64,000 nt of DNA from Campylobacter sp. CN_NE2 (GCF_027797465.1 NZ_CP115608.1:1302001-1366000), one strand, 5' to 3'. Positions 31,713 to 40,552 are shown, numbered from the stretch's first letter. Notes: a model not told the origin generated them from the letters alone. A program made the numbers and translations.

Positions 31713-32703
31713 ATGCCACTCCAAGTCCGATTTTATCGACATGGCGGTTGTAGTCCGCTAGGCTTTCGCCGTATCCGCTAAAATACTGCAAATAGCCGTA
31801 AAATCCGCTATTAAATATCGGAAAAAACCAATCAAACTGCACAGCGCCTTTATTATCAGCGTTAAATTTAAGATTATTTCTAAGTTTTAAAGCAAAGTTT
31901 TGTCTAGCGTAATCATAGCTAAGTTTTAGCTCGCCATGTCCCATATATCGGCGTATGTCGTCGTTTGTGGCGTCAAAATAAAAGCTATGCCAAATGCGTG
32001 GCGTTATGCTAAGGTTACCAAAATTTAGCGAAGTCTCAGCGTAAGCCTTATTCCACGAGCGAGAATTTGCCCCGTCCTTGCCGTTTGATTCGTGCATTAG
32101 CCCAAATTTTGCATACTCTATGAAATCAAATGATGAAATCGGTATTTGCATGAAAATTTCGGGCTGATAGTTGCTCTCGCGAAACGGCATAGAATCTTGC
32201 GTTACTTGCCACCACGAAGTTTGCGTGTATGCAAGTGAAATTTTTTCATTAAGCCCGAAAAAATCGTAAAGCATAGGGCGTTCAAGGCTAAAACTAAATT
32301 TTAGTTCGTTTCTTTTGCGATCTTCTTTGCTCTTAAAATCGTGCGTCCAAAGCACATAAATCGGCTCGTAAGCTTTAAGCCCCAAAAATAGCTCGTTTTG
32401 CTCTGAATTTGTAGAATTTTCGGAGATATTTTGCAAATTTAAATTTTCCGAATTTGGTGAATTTTCCACGATACTTTGCGGATTTAAATTTGACGAATTT
32501 TGTGAATTTTGAGTAGTTTGAATTTGCGAATTTTGCTCTAAATTTAGCGATATTTCGGCGATTTTTTTATAAATTTGCATTGCGTTTTGTATTTCGCCAT
32601 TTTTTTCAAATTCGTTTGCTTTTTGATAAAGTTCAAGCAAATTTTCATTTGCACTCAAAATACAAAATATCGCCAAAAGCCCAAAAATAGCCTTTTTCAT
32701 CAA
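31702..32703 (-). CDS. pldA: Outer membrane phospholipase A
   Basis: The 333 aa protein has a signal peptide and a C-terminal 12-strand barrel of the OMPLA family. The catalytic segment GLMHESNGKDG with His and Ser (about 203-213) and RSWNKAY is intact, and ELKFSFSLERPM and WWQVTQDSMPFRESNY are family blocks. It hydrolyses phospholipids in the outer leaflet. Between the signal peptide and the barrel lies an Asn/Ser-rich linker (about 58-108) containing a 15-residue tandem repeat beginning NLNPQS and NLNLQN. It overlaps mobA by 4 bp. Confidence 0.92.
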   Translation of the reverse strand: MMKKAIFGLLAIFCILSANENLLELYQKANEFEKNGEIQNAMQIYKKIAEISLNLEQNSQIQTTQNSQNSSNLNPQSIVENSPNSENLNLQNISENSTNSEQNELFLGLKAYEPIYVLWTHDFKSKEDRKRNELKFSFSLERPMLYDFFGLNEKISLAYTQTSWWQVTQDSMPFRESNYQPEIFMQIPISSFDFIEYAKFGLMHESNGKDGANSRSWNKAYAETSLNFGNLSITPRIWHSFYFDATNDDIRRYMGHGELKLSYDYARQNFALKLRNNLKFNADNKGAVQFDWFFPIFNSGFYGYLQYFSGYGESLADYNRHVDKIGLGVAFRQ

Positions 32704-33275
32704 ATTTCCTTTTTTAAAAGCAAGACCGCTTTTTCGTAATCAGATTTATCATTTATGTTGTGAAATTGCGTAGAATTATCAAATTTGAGTGCTTTAAATT
32801 TAACCCAGCTGAATAAATTTGCGATTTTATGATTATTTCTTTTGTAAAATTTAAGTGCAGTTGCGGCGACAGAAGTATCAAAAAAACCGCATAAATTATG
32901 CTGTTTAAATTTATCACTAGCTACGCAAATATCGCAGTTTCCCATATTTTCATAAAGCTCGTAAATAGTAGAAATTTCCACAAACGGCATATCGCAGGGG
33001 ATTATAAAAACCTTGTCATTTTTAAAATTTTTTAAAATGCTATAAACCGCCCCCATTGGCGAAAATTCACTAAATTCGTCCGTTAAAACAGGAAGCGGCG
33101 GGTCGAATTTTTGCGACTTTGCCGAGATAAAAACGCTCTTAAAAATCTCGCTCATTTTGGCAAACTGAAAGTGCGTCAAATCGCCAAATTCGCCAAATTC
33201 CATAAGCGTTTTATCCTGCCCCATACGAGAGCTTTTTCCGCCACATAAAATCACGCAAACAGGGAGCTTATTCAT
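32700..33275 (-). CDS. mobA: Molybdenum cofactor guanylyltransferase
   Basis: A 191 aa nucleotidyltransferase with the signature LCGGKSSRMGQDK (about 10-22) and IIPCDMPFV (about 91-99) for metal binding. It joins GMP to molybdopterin to make the MGD cofactor of formate dehydrogenase, nitrate reductase and related enzymes. A moeA gene is found at 57118 in the same window. The mobA-pldA pair is 4 bp overlapped, as commonly seen in Campylobacter. Confidence 0.92.
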   Translation of the reverse strand: MNKLPVCVILCGGKSSRMGQDKTLMEFGEFGDLTHFQFAKMSEIFKSVFISAKSQKFDPPLPVLTDEFSEFSPMGAVYSILKNFKNDKVFIIPCDMPFVEISTIYELYENMGNCDICVASDKFKQHNLCGFFDTSVAATALKFYKRNNHKIANLFSWVKFKALKFDNSTQFHNINDKSDYEKAVLLLKKEI

Positions 33276-33286
33276 TGTTATGATTT

Positions 33287-34171
33287 TTACCGAGTTATAT
33301 TTATGTCTATTGCTAATGGTTTTTCTATTGTTTTATTAGAAATATTATTGCAAATGTAATATATTGCTGAGCCAACAAATATGATACTAAAAAATATAAC
33401 AAATGCGAAAAACGGTGCTTTAAAAGAAAATTTCTTATTGTTTAATTTTAAGATAAACCAAAATAAAGAAAAAATAATTGTGCCAATAAAAATAGCAATT
33501 ACACTAATTATCATGAGTAATATAGAAAAATCAAATTTTCCAATATTGCTTAATATTTGATTTGAAAATCCAATACCACTTGTAAATGAAATTATAATTG
33601 CACTAAAAATACCAAGAATTGTTACATGGTTTGTTTTTGAAATTTCTAAATTTTTATTTAATTTTTCTGCTTCTTTGTTTAAATTACTAGTTTCTGTTTT
33701 TAATTTTTCTGCTTCTCTGTTCAGCTTGCTAGTTTCTGTTTCTATTTTTTTTATATCGCTACCATATTTTTTCGATATGTATTCATGTCTAATTATTTCC
33801 AAATCAATATGGTCTTTTAATTTGAATATTTTTTTTATTTCATCTTTATTTTTATTATTATCATCTTTTTGTATGGCTTCTATGATTTTTTCAATATTAC
33901 TGGTAATTATAGATAAATTTTCAAATTTTTCTTCTTTATCTTGTTTAACTAAATTTATCAAAAATTGACTTATATCTGCGTAACTATGTCTAAAAGTATT
34001 ATCTTTATATATTTCAAATATTTCAGCGATTTTCTTTTCAATATCACTTTCGGCTATAATTTCTTTTGAAATGGATTCTATAAATTTTATTAGCTTTGTT
34101 TGTTTTGATAAATTTTCGTTTTGTTGAGTTGATTTTAAAATATCTTTCTGAAAATTATCTGGTTTTATCAT
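33287..34171 (-). CDS. Coiled-coil membrane protein, candidate toxin partner of a DUF4065 antitoxin
   Basis: The 294 aa protein has an alpha-helical, highly charged N-terminal half, a coiled coil (about 150-190) containing a 14-residue tandem repeat (TETSKLNREAEKLK then TETSNLNKEAEKLN), and three C-terminal membrane helices (about 195-215, 225-255, 258-280) followed by a short polar tail. No enzyme motif was found. It starts 2 bp after the stop of the DUF4065 gene, so the two are co-expressed. By analogy with Panacea-type systems it would be the toxin, acting at the membrane; this is inference. The pair sits between leuC and mobA and is much more AT-rich than either. Confidence 0.6.
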   Translation of the reverse strand: MIKPDNFQKDILKSTQQNENLSKQTKLIKFIESISKEIIAESDIEKKIAEIFEIYKDNTFRHSYADISQFLINLVKQDKEEKFENLSIITSNIEKIIEAIQKDDNNKNKDEIKKIFKLKDHIDLEIIRHEYISKKYGSDIKKIETETSKLNREAEKLKTETSNLNKEAEKLNKNLEISKTNHVTILGIFSAIIISFTSGIGFSNQILSNIGKFDFSILLMIISVIAIFIGTIIFSLFWFILKLNNKKFSFKAPFFAFVIFFSIIFVGSAIYYICNNISNKTIEKPLAIDINITR

Positions 34172-34173
34172 AG

Positions 34174-34629
34174 TTATTGCTTAGGAAAAAAAATTAAAGC
34201 ATCTTTTTTAATATCTTCATAACTAATTTCAGCTCTTTTATAGGGATTATTTATATCAAAAGTTTTATCCCAAGCACCACCTTTATAATGGCTATAATCA
34301 ACTAGTGTCCACACATTAGCTTTGTATAGCATAACAAGTACATTTTTTGTCTCTTCATCTAGCATTTCTCTTGTTTTATTATAAAAGGTTTCATCGTTTT
34401 CAAGATAAATTCTATTAGAACCATTTATAGAATATTCATCGTAAATTTCTCTAATTACTGGTCCAAATTGCCAAGCTTCAAAAGACTCATCAATTAAATT
34501 TGTATCATTTTTTGAAATATAAAACATGTTTGTGAAATAAAGGACTTTTTGCAATTGTAGATTGCTTACTGGATAACCAATTTTAGCCGAATCCAATATG
34601 ATATATTTTGCCAAATCCAATGCTTTCAT
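34174..34629 (-). CDS. DUF4065 / Panacea (SocA-like) domain antitoxin candidate
   Basis: The 151 aa product is a single Panacea (PAD1, DUF4065) domain: KALDLAKYIILDSAKIG, then SNLQLQKVLYFTNMFY (the LQKLLY-Y signature), FEAWQFGPVIREIYDEY (the WxxGPVxxxxY signature) and a helical C-terminus. Panacea domains neutralise unrelated toxins encoded beside them and include the proteolytic adaptor SocA. I prefer ATG 34629, which has SD AAAGGATGG, over ATG 34638. The operon runs from a promoter overlapped by a 13 bp inverted repeat, as expected for autoregulation. Confidence 0.85.
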   Translation of the reverse strand: MKALDLAKYIILDSAKIGYPVSNLQLQKVLYFTNMFYISKNDTNLIDESFEAWQFGPVIREIYDEYSINGSNRIYLENDETFYNKTREMLDEETKNVLVMLYKANVWTLVDYSHYKGGAWDKTFDINNPYKRAEISYEDIKKDALIFFPKQ

Positions 34630-34680
34630 CTTCGCCATCCTTTATCCATTTCCTTTAAAAAGTGTAAAACACAAGAATAT

Positions 34681-34722
34681 AATATCACATTTTTTTTGAT
34701 ATTTATATTAAAATGTGATATT
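34681..34722. promoter_or_regulatory. Inverted repeat over the promoter of the DUF4065 operon
   Basis: AATATCACATTTT (34681-34693) and AAAATGTGATATT (34710-34722) are perfect 13 bp arms 16 bp apart. On the minus strand the inner sequence GATATTATATTC gives a possible -10 box about 50 bp before the antitoxin ATG. It could be an operator for autoregulation. It also lies 22 bp past the leuC stop, so a transcript-end hairpin is the alternative, but there is no T-run after it. Confidence 0.5.
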
Positions 34723-34743
34723 ATTATAAATTTTTCTTAAATT

Positions 34744-36009
34744 TTATAAATCTCTTGGATCGACGATTTTTCCTGCGATTGCAGACGCTGCCACGACGGC
34801 AGAATTCGCTAAATAAACTTCGCTTGTGCGATCGCCCATGCGACCGACGAAGTTGCGATTTGTCGTGCTTATACAGCGTTCGTGTTCGCCTAAAATCCCC
34901 ATATATCCGCCCAAACACGCTCCACAGGTCGGGTTACTCACCACCGCTCCTGCGTCGATGAAAATATCCATTAGCCCTTCCGCCCACGCTGCACGGGCGA
35001 TTTTTTGCGTTGCAGGTGTGATGATAAGCCTTGTTTTTTTAGCGACCTTTTTGCCTTTTAAAATCCCAGCAGCAATTCGTAGGTCGCTTAGTCGCCCGTT
35101 TGTGCAACTTCCGATAAAAGCTTGATCTACTGCTAGGTCGTCTTTTACCGCTTCTCTCACGCTTTTGCCGTTGCTTGGCAAGAAAGGATAAGCAATAACC
35201 GGGTCTAAATTCGCCGTGTCGATTTCGATGATTTTATCGTATTTTGCGCCATCGTCTGAGTAGTGAAATTTTGGCTTGCTTCGTAGCGTTCGTCCTGCCA
35301 AAAATTCTTTTGTTATCTCATCACAGGCGACGATTCCGCTTTTAGCACCTGCTTCGATAGCCATATTGCAAAGTGAAAATCTGCTATCCATATCAAGGTA
35401 TGAAATTGCTTCACCTGTGAATTCCAAAGCCTTATATAACGCACCATCAACGCCGATTTGGCGGATAACTTCAAGTATCAAATCCTTGCCGTAAATGTGT
35501 GCGCCCGGTTTGCCTTTGAAAACAACCTTTATGCTTTCTGGCACCTTAAACCAGTTTTTGCCCGTAATCATCGCATAAGCTAAATCCGTGCTTCCCATAC
35601 CGGTAGAAAACGCCCCAAGTGCGCCGTGCGTGCAGGTATGCGAGTCGGCACCGATGATGACATCGCCGGGTACGACTAGCCCTTTTTCAGGCATTAGGGC
35701 GTGTTCTATTCCCATATCTTTTTCGTCAAAATAGTTTTTTAGGTTGTGTTTGTAGGCAAATTCGCGTGAAATTTTGGCTTGATTTGCGCTTAAAATGTCC
35801 TTTGTAGGAATATAGTGATCCATTACAATCGCAAAGCCGTCTGGATTTGCCAAAGCCTTTGCGCCGCTTAGCTCAAACTGCTTTATCGAAATCGGCGTTG
35901 TGATGTCGTTGCCGATGACCATATCGATTTTGCTCTCTACGATTTGCCCTGCACTGACCGCCTCGCCCACATGTTCGCTGAAAATTTTTTCTGTGATAGT
36001 TTGTTTCAT
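34744..36009 (-). CDS. leuC: 3-isopropylmalate dehydratase large subunit
   Basis: The 421 aa aconitase-family enzyme of leucine synthesis converts 2-isopropylmalate to 3-isopropylmalate. The [4Fe-4S] cysteines are in GSCTNGR (about 300) and NPTCGACLGG (about 358-367), and GADSHTCTHGALG is present. ATG 36009 with SD GGATC begins MKQTITEKIF; the frame is open 72 bases further upstream but that part does not match the family. The small subunit leuD is not downstream: instead the DUF4065 pair follows. Confidence 0.95.
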   Translation of the reverse strand: MKQTITEKIFSEHVGEAVSAGQIVESKIDMVIGNDITTPISIKQFELSGAKALANPDGFAIVMDHYIPTKDILSANQAKISREFAYKHNLKNYFDEKDMGIEHALMPEKGLVVPGDVIIGADSHTCTHGALGAFSTGMGSTDLAYAMITGKNWFKVPESIKVVFKGKPGAHIYGKDLILEVIRQIGVDGALYKALEFTGEAISYLDMDSRFSLCNMAIEAGAKSGIVACDEITKEFLAGRTLRSKPKFHYSDDGAKYDKIIEIDTANLDPVIAYPFLPSNGKSVREAVKDDLAVDQAFIGSCTNGRLSDLRIAAGILKGKKVAKKTRLIITPATQKIARAAWAEGLMDIFIDAGAVVSNPTCGACLGGYMGILGEHERCISTTNRNFVGRMGDRTSEVYLANSAVVAASAIAGKIVDPRDL

Positions 36010-36053
36010 AGTGATCCTTGAAAAATTTTTAGCTGATTTTACTGAATTTTTGC

Positions 36054-36059
36054 TAAAAT
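36054..36059 (+). promoter_or_regulatory. -10 box abutting the NFACT gene start
   Basis: TTTTTGCTAAAATAGCGTTT: TAAAAT at 36054-36059 with the T-rich TGC extension. A transcript starting 7-8 bases later would begin at or next to the ATG at 36067, and no SD is present. Confidence 0.55.
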
Positions 36060-36066
36060 AGCGTTT

Positions 36067-37383
36067 ATGAAATACCAACACCTAATCCAAATTTGCGAAT
36101 TTTTACAAAAATTTAAAACGCTTAGCCACATAAAGCGTGTCGGCGATAACCTTTTTAAGCTAAGCTTTGATAGTTATGAGCTGTTTTTTGATATGAATAA
36201 AACCGCTTGTAATATCCACAAAAACGGCAATTTCGTGGAAAATAAAATTTATAAAGCACCATTTGATGGGGTTTTAGCCAAACGGCTAGTGAAATCAAAA
36301 ATCGTGCAAATAAGAGTCCCTGAAAATAACCGAATTTTGTATATCAAAACTGAGCTAAAAGCAAGTTACAAGGCGTTTATCTCAAATTTATATTTTGAAT
36401 TTACGGGGCGTTTTACAAATGTGATAATAACTGATGAAAATAGCATCATACTCGAAGCGCTTAGGCATTTGGATAATGATATTAGAAGTATCCGTGTAGG
36501 GCGAGTTTTGGTGCCACTACCGCCAACTAAAATAAAAGAAAAAGAAGCTGAAAAAATAGAGAATTTCGATGAATTTTTTGTGAGCGAATTTGAAAAGCTA
36601 AATTCGCAAAATTTAGTCCAAACCAAAAATTCAAAATTAATGCAAATTGATAAAAAACTAGAAATTTTGCGTGAAAATTTAGCGTCCGTGCCAAAACCTG
36701 ACGAGCTTTTGCGAGATGCCGAAAATTTGGCTTATCGTGGGCAAATTTTATCTGCGAATTTATATAATTTAAAAGATTATCAAAGGGAATTTTCTTTGCA
36801 AGATGAAAACGGCGAGAGCGTGGAATTTAATCTAGAAAATTCGCCAAAAATAGCGATGAACGAATTTTTTAATGGTGCCAAAAAAATGCGTCAAAAAGCC
36901 GCAAATTCGCATAAACAAAGCGAAAATTTAAACGAAAAAATCGAATTTTATGAAAATTTAAAAAATTTAATTACAAACGCAAAAACATGCGAAGAGCTTG
37001 AAATTTTGCTTCCAAAAAAGCGAATTAGCGCAAATTTAAAGGAAAAAAACGCCGAATTTGTGCAGAGCTTTTATATCGGTGAGTTTAAAATCAGCGTGGG
37101 CAAAAACGAGAAAGGCAATGAATTTTTGCTAAAAAACAGCGCAAAAAACGACTTTTGGTTTCATTTAAAAGATATTCCAAGTGCGCATGTCATCGTCCAA
37201 ACAAACAAACAAAACCTAAATGATGAAATTTGCGAATTCGCAGCTAAAATTTGCGTGAATTTTAGCGTGAAAGAAGCAGGAAATTATCTTGTAGATTACA
37301 CAAAACGCCTAAATGTAAGCCCCGTAAAAGGCTCGTTTGTGCATTATGTAAATTTCAAAACAATAGCCGTTTTAAAGCCCTAA
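36067..37383 (+). CDS. NFACT-family RqcH-like protein
   Basis: The 438 aa protein has an NFACT-N domain (about 1-180) with NDIRSIRVGR including the DxR motif needed for ribosome rescue in RqcH, a central coiled coil (about 265-310) and a C-terminal NFACT-R domain (about 335-438) with FYIGEFKISVGKNEKGNEFL and DFWFHLKDIPSAHVIV. RqcH adds alanine tails to peptides stuck on 50S subunits; the family was earlier called fibronectin-binding protein. It is shorter than the 570 aa of Firmicute RqcH. It probably has a leaderless or very short-leader mRNA. Confidence 0.85.
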   Translation: MKYQHLIQICEFLQKFKTLSHIKRVGDNLFKLSFDSYELFFDMNKTACNIHKNGNFVENKIYKAPFDGVLAKRLVKSKIVQIRVPENNRILYIKTELKASYKAFISNLYFEFTGRFTNVIITDENSIILEALRHLDNDIRSIRVGRVLVPLPPTKIKEKEAEKIENFDEFFVSEFEKLNSQNLVQTKNSKLMQIDKKLEILRENLASVPKPDELLRDAENLAYRGQILSANLYNLKDYQREFSLQDENGESVEFNLENSPKIAMNEFFNGAKKMRQKAANSHKQSENLNEKIEFYENLKNLITNAKTCEELEILLPKKRISANLKEKNAEFVQSFYIGEFKISVGKNEKGNEFLLKNSAKNDFWFHLKDIPSAHVIVQTNKQNLNDEICEFAAKICVNFSVKEAGNYLVDYTKRLNVSPVKGSFVHYVNFKTIAVLKP

Positions 37384-37428
37384 ATAAGCAAGTTTTTTAT
37401 ATAATTTTGCAAATTTTTAGGAGTGAAA

Positions 37429-38190
37429 ATGAAAGAGAGATTGACAACGGGGCTTATTTTACTTGCGGTTTTTGTTGCTTTAATTTGGATAAATAGTTTT
37501 GTTTTAAATTTTTTGATTTTTGCGGCAATGCTTGTTTGTGCGTTCTTTGAGAGCGTAAAAATTTACAAATTAAAAAAAGAGAGCAAATATTTGGTTTTGG
37601 TTGCGCTTGGTTTTTTTGCCGTAATGCCGTTTTTGACGCTTGAAGAACCGTTTTCGGCTTCTATTAAATTAAGCGTTTTAATGGTCATCTCTGTCGCTTC
37701 GATTATAGCTTTTACCAAGTATCCGACGATGAAAATTTTACTTCCTTTCATCTACCCTTGTGTGCCGATTTTTATTATGTTTGGACTTTATAGCGATTTG
37801 GGAATTTTTTATTTTGTTTGGATGATTTTTATCGTTATTGCTAGTGATAGCGGTGCGTATTTTGTCGGAAAAGCGTTTGGGCGTATCGAATTTAGCAAAA
37901 GCTCCCCAAATAAAACGCTAGAAGGCGTTATCGGCGGATTTGTTTTTGCGCTTGTTGTAAGCTTTATTTATGCCAAAATTTTTACGAATTTAGAAGTCAA
38001 AGAGATTTTAGCTACTACTATCGTGGTTTCTGTTTTTGGCGTGTTTGGCGATTTGTTTGAAAGTTATTTAAAACGCAGAGCAAATGTCAAAGACAGCGGA
38101 ACGATTTTCCCGGGTCATGGTGGAGTGCTAGACCGCATAGACGGATATATGTTTGGCGCGATTGCGATGTTTTTGATTTATTCTTGGTAA
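37429..38190 (+). CDS. cdsA: Phosphatidate cytidylyltransferase
   Basis: A 253 aa polytopic enzyme that makes CDP-diacylglycerol from phosphatidic acid and CTP. The family signature SYLKRRANVKDSGTIFPGHG followed by GVLDRIDG is complete at the C-terminus (about 209-236). ATG 37429 lies 5 bases after AGGAG; GTG 37423 overlaps the SD and is less likely. A TATAAT (37400-37405) may give an own promoter. Followed by dxr after one base. Confidence 0.95.
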   Translation: MKERLTTGLILLAVFVALIWINSFVLNFLIFAAMLVCAFFESVKIYKLKKESKYLVLVALGFFAVMPFLTLEEPFSASIKLSVLMVISVASIIAFTKYPTMKILLPFIYPCVPIFIMFGLYSDLGIFYFVWMIFIVIASDSGAYFVGKAFGRIEFSKSSPNKTLEGVIGGFVFALVVSFIYAKIFTNLEVKEILATTIVVSVFGVFGDLFESYLKRRANVKDSGTIFPGHGGVLDRIDGYMFGAIAMFLIYSW

Positions 38191-38191
38191 G

Positions 38192-39277
38192 ATGATAGTT
38201 CTTGGCTCCACCGGCAGTATCGGGCGAAATTCGCTCGAACTTGCACGAAAATTCGGTATCAAAGTAGAAGCGTTAAGTTGTAATAAAAATTATAAATTAC
38301 TAAACGCTCAAATCGCCGAATTCAAGCCAAAATTCGTCTGTATCGGCGATGAAAATTTAAAAAATTTAATCACTCACGATAAGGTTTTTTGCGGAGCGGA
38401 CGGCATTTTAGAAATGCTTGAAATGTGTGAGAGCAAATTTGTCATAAACGCTCTTGTGGGTTTTGCCGGACTACGCCCAAGCATAAAAACGCAAAGTTTA
38501 GGCAAAACCTTAGCTCTTGCAAACAAAGAAAGCTTGGTTGTTGGGGGTAAATTTTTAAAAACAAAAGAGATTAGGGCGATTGATAGCGAACATTTTGGCT
38601 TGAAATTTTTGCTTGAAAATCCCACAAAAGTAGCAAATTTAATCATCACAGCAAGTGGCGGAGCATTTTATCAAACGCCCGTTAAAGCCCTAAATTCAGT
38701 AACGCCACAAATGGCACTAAAACACCCAAACTGGGATATGGGCGCAAAAATCACAATTGATAGCGCCACAATGGCAAACAAGCTTTTTGAAATTATCGAA
38801 GCGTATCATCTTTACGGCGTAAAAAGCGTCGAAGCCGTGATAGAATGCACTTCTATGGTTCATGCCTTAATAAATTTTATTGACGGCTCGACTACGGCGC
38901 ATTTAAGCAGAGCCGATATGAAACTAGCCATTGCGTGGGCGATTTGTGGCAGAGTAAAAGAGCAAATTTTAAAGCCCCTAAATTTATGCGAGCTAGCAAA
39001 AATCAAATTTAAAAAAATCAGCCTAAAAAAATATCCGATTTTTTCGCTTAAAGATGAGTTGCTAAACAACCCTGATTTAGGCGTCATAATAAACGCTTCA
39101 AATGAAATTGGAGTTGAGAATTTTTTAAATTCAAAGTGTAAATTTACAGATATTTCAAAAATCGTTTTTAAAAGTTTGGATAAATTTGGTGAAGTTAAAC
39201 CAAATTCAGTGCAAGAACTTTGCGAGATTGATAAAAAAGTGCGAGAATTCGCGAAAAATGAGTTAAAAGGAAACTAA
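38192..39277 (+). CDS. dxr: 1-deoxy-D-xylulose 5-phosphate reductoisomerase
   Basis: A 361 aa enzyme of the MEP isoprenoid pathway. It shows the NADPH motif LGSTGSIGRNSLEL (3-16), ANKESLVVGG (about 110-119), the metal-binding EHFGL (about 133-137) and SGGAF, and the conserved GAKITIDSATMANK. It directly follows cdsA, the usual order in Campylobacter. Confidence 0.95.
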   Translation: MIVLGSTGSIGRNSLELARKFGIKVEALSCNKNYKLLNAQIAEFKPKFVCIGDENLKNLITHDKVFCGADGILEMLEMCESKFVINALVGFAGLRPSIKTQSLGKTLALANKESLVVGGKFLKTKEIRAIDSEHFGLKFLLENPTKVANLIITASGGAFYQTPVKALNSVTPQMALKHPNWDMGAKITIDSATMANKLFEIIEAYHLYGVKSVEAVIECTSMVHALINFIDGSTTAHLSRADMKLAIAWAICGRVKEQILKPLNLCELAKIKFKKISLKKYPIFSLKDELLNNPDLGVIINASNEIGVENFLNSKCKFTDISKIVFKSLDKFGEVKPNSVQELCEIDKKVREFAKNELKGN

Positions 39278-40552
39278 ATGTCGGAGCGATATGAGGGTTA
39301 TAATTTTCGTCTAAAAGATTCACTTTTAGGCGTTCAGTTTTTATTTGTTGCGTTTGGTGCGCTTGTTTTAGTGCCGATTTTAACAGGACTTGATACAAAT
39401 GTCGCGCTTTTTACGGCAGGGATTGGAACGCTTGTTTTTCAAATTTGCACTCGCAAACAAGTCGTGCCGATATTTTTGGCTAGTTCGTTTGCGTTTATTG
39501 CGCCCATTACTTTTAGCGTGTCGCATTGGGGTATGAGTGCGACCATGGGCGGACTTATGGCAGCCGGACTTTTGTATGTGATTTTGAGTTTTATCGTTCG
39601 TTTTAAAGGCGAAGGCTTTATCCATAAGCTCTTACCGCCTGTTGTCGTGGGTCCTGTTATCATGGCGATTGGTCTTATTTTAAGCCCGACAGCCGTAAAT
39701 ATGGCAACTGCAAAAGGCATAGAAGGCATTTCTGAGACCACTGCGCTCATAGTCGCTGGAATTTCGCTCGTTGCGACGATTATAGCCATAATGTTTGGAA
39801 AAGGCATTATTAAGCTTATTCCGATACTATCGGGCATTTTTGTGGGATACATAGCTTCGCTATTTTTTGGGATTGTTGATTTTTCGCCGATCGCAAAAGC
39901 TAGTTGGTTTTCTGTACCAAATTTCACGGCTCCTAGCTTTAATCTAAATGCGATTTTATATATGCTTCCAATCGCAATCGCCCCTACAATCGAGCATATC
40001 GGCGATATTTTAGCAATCAGTAATGTTACAAAAGAAAATTTTCTAAAAAATCCGGGGCTAAAAAACACGCTCTTAGGCGATGGTTTAGCGACAACGGCGG
40101 CTGCGTGTTTTGGCGGTCCGCCAAATACCACTTATAGTGAAGTAACGGGCGCGGTTCGTCTAACAAAAGCTTTTAATCCTGCCATTATGACTTGGACTGC
40201 TATAACTGCGATTTTGTTGGCTTTTGTCGGTAAAATCGGCGCATTTATCGCTACAATTCCTGTTCCGGTAATCGGCGGAATTATGATTTTGTTGTTTGGT
40301 ATTATCGCTTCTGTGGGTATGGAATCGATGATAAAAGCCAAAGTCGATTTGGCAAATCCGCGAAATATGGTAATCATCTCGCTTATTTTAGTTGTTTCCA
40401 TAGGTGGGCTAGTTTTGGATTTTTCTTATGCCAAATTTAGCGGAATTGGTCTAGGGGCGATTGTCGGCGTGGTTTTAAATTTAGTCTTGCCAAAAACCGA
40501 AAAATTGCAAGATTTAGACTACGAGCAACTAAAAGGCGAAGAAGAAAAATGA
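39278..40552 (+). CDS. uraA: Uracil/xanthine permease (NAT/NCS2 family)
   Basis: The 424 aa transporter has about 12-14 helices. The NCS2 signature is GGPPNTTYSEVTGAV (about 278-292), which with the TM8 Glu in APTIEHIGD (about 238-246) builds the nucleobase site, and agrees more with the uracil branch (UraA) than the xanthine branch. It starts with no gap after dxr and overlaps tsaD by 4 bp, so a nucleobase transporter lies between housekeeping genes. Confidence 0.88.
   Translation: MSERYEGYNFRLKDSLLGVQFLFVAFGALVLVPILTGLDTNVALFTAGIGTLVFQICTRKQVVPIFLASSFAFIAPITFSVSHWGMSATMGGLMAAGLLYVILSFIVRFKGEGFIHKLLPPVVVGPVIMAIGLILSPTAVNMATAKGIEGISETTALIVAGISLVATIIAIMFGKGIIKLIPILSGIFVGYIASLFFGIVDFSPIAKASWFSVPNFTAPSFNLNAILYMLPIAIAPTIEHIGDILAISNVTKENFLKNPGLKNTLLGDGLATTAAACFGGPPNTTYSEVTGAVRLTKAFNPAIMTWTAITAILLAFVGKIGAFIATIPVPVIGGIMILLFGIIASVGMESMIKAKVDLANPRNMVIISLILVVSIGGLVLDFSYAKFSGIGLGAIVGVVLNLVLPKTEKLQDLDYEQLKGEEEK

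Noticed and set aside
33675-33968. Plus-strand frame antisense to the coiled-coil/three-TM gene, which might be a small membrane toxin
   Set aside because: It is hydrophobic only because the other strand is Lys/Glu/Asn-rich, and has no SD.
36010-36081. Longer N-terminus for LeuC
   Set aside because: ATG 36009 has an SD and matches the family start; the extension overlaps the divergent NFACT gene.
39439-40131. Long minus-strand open frame inside uraA
   Set aside because: It is antisense to a well-conserved permease gene and shows mirrored composition; a shadow frame.
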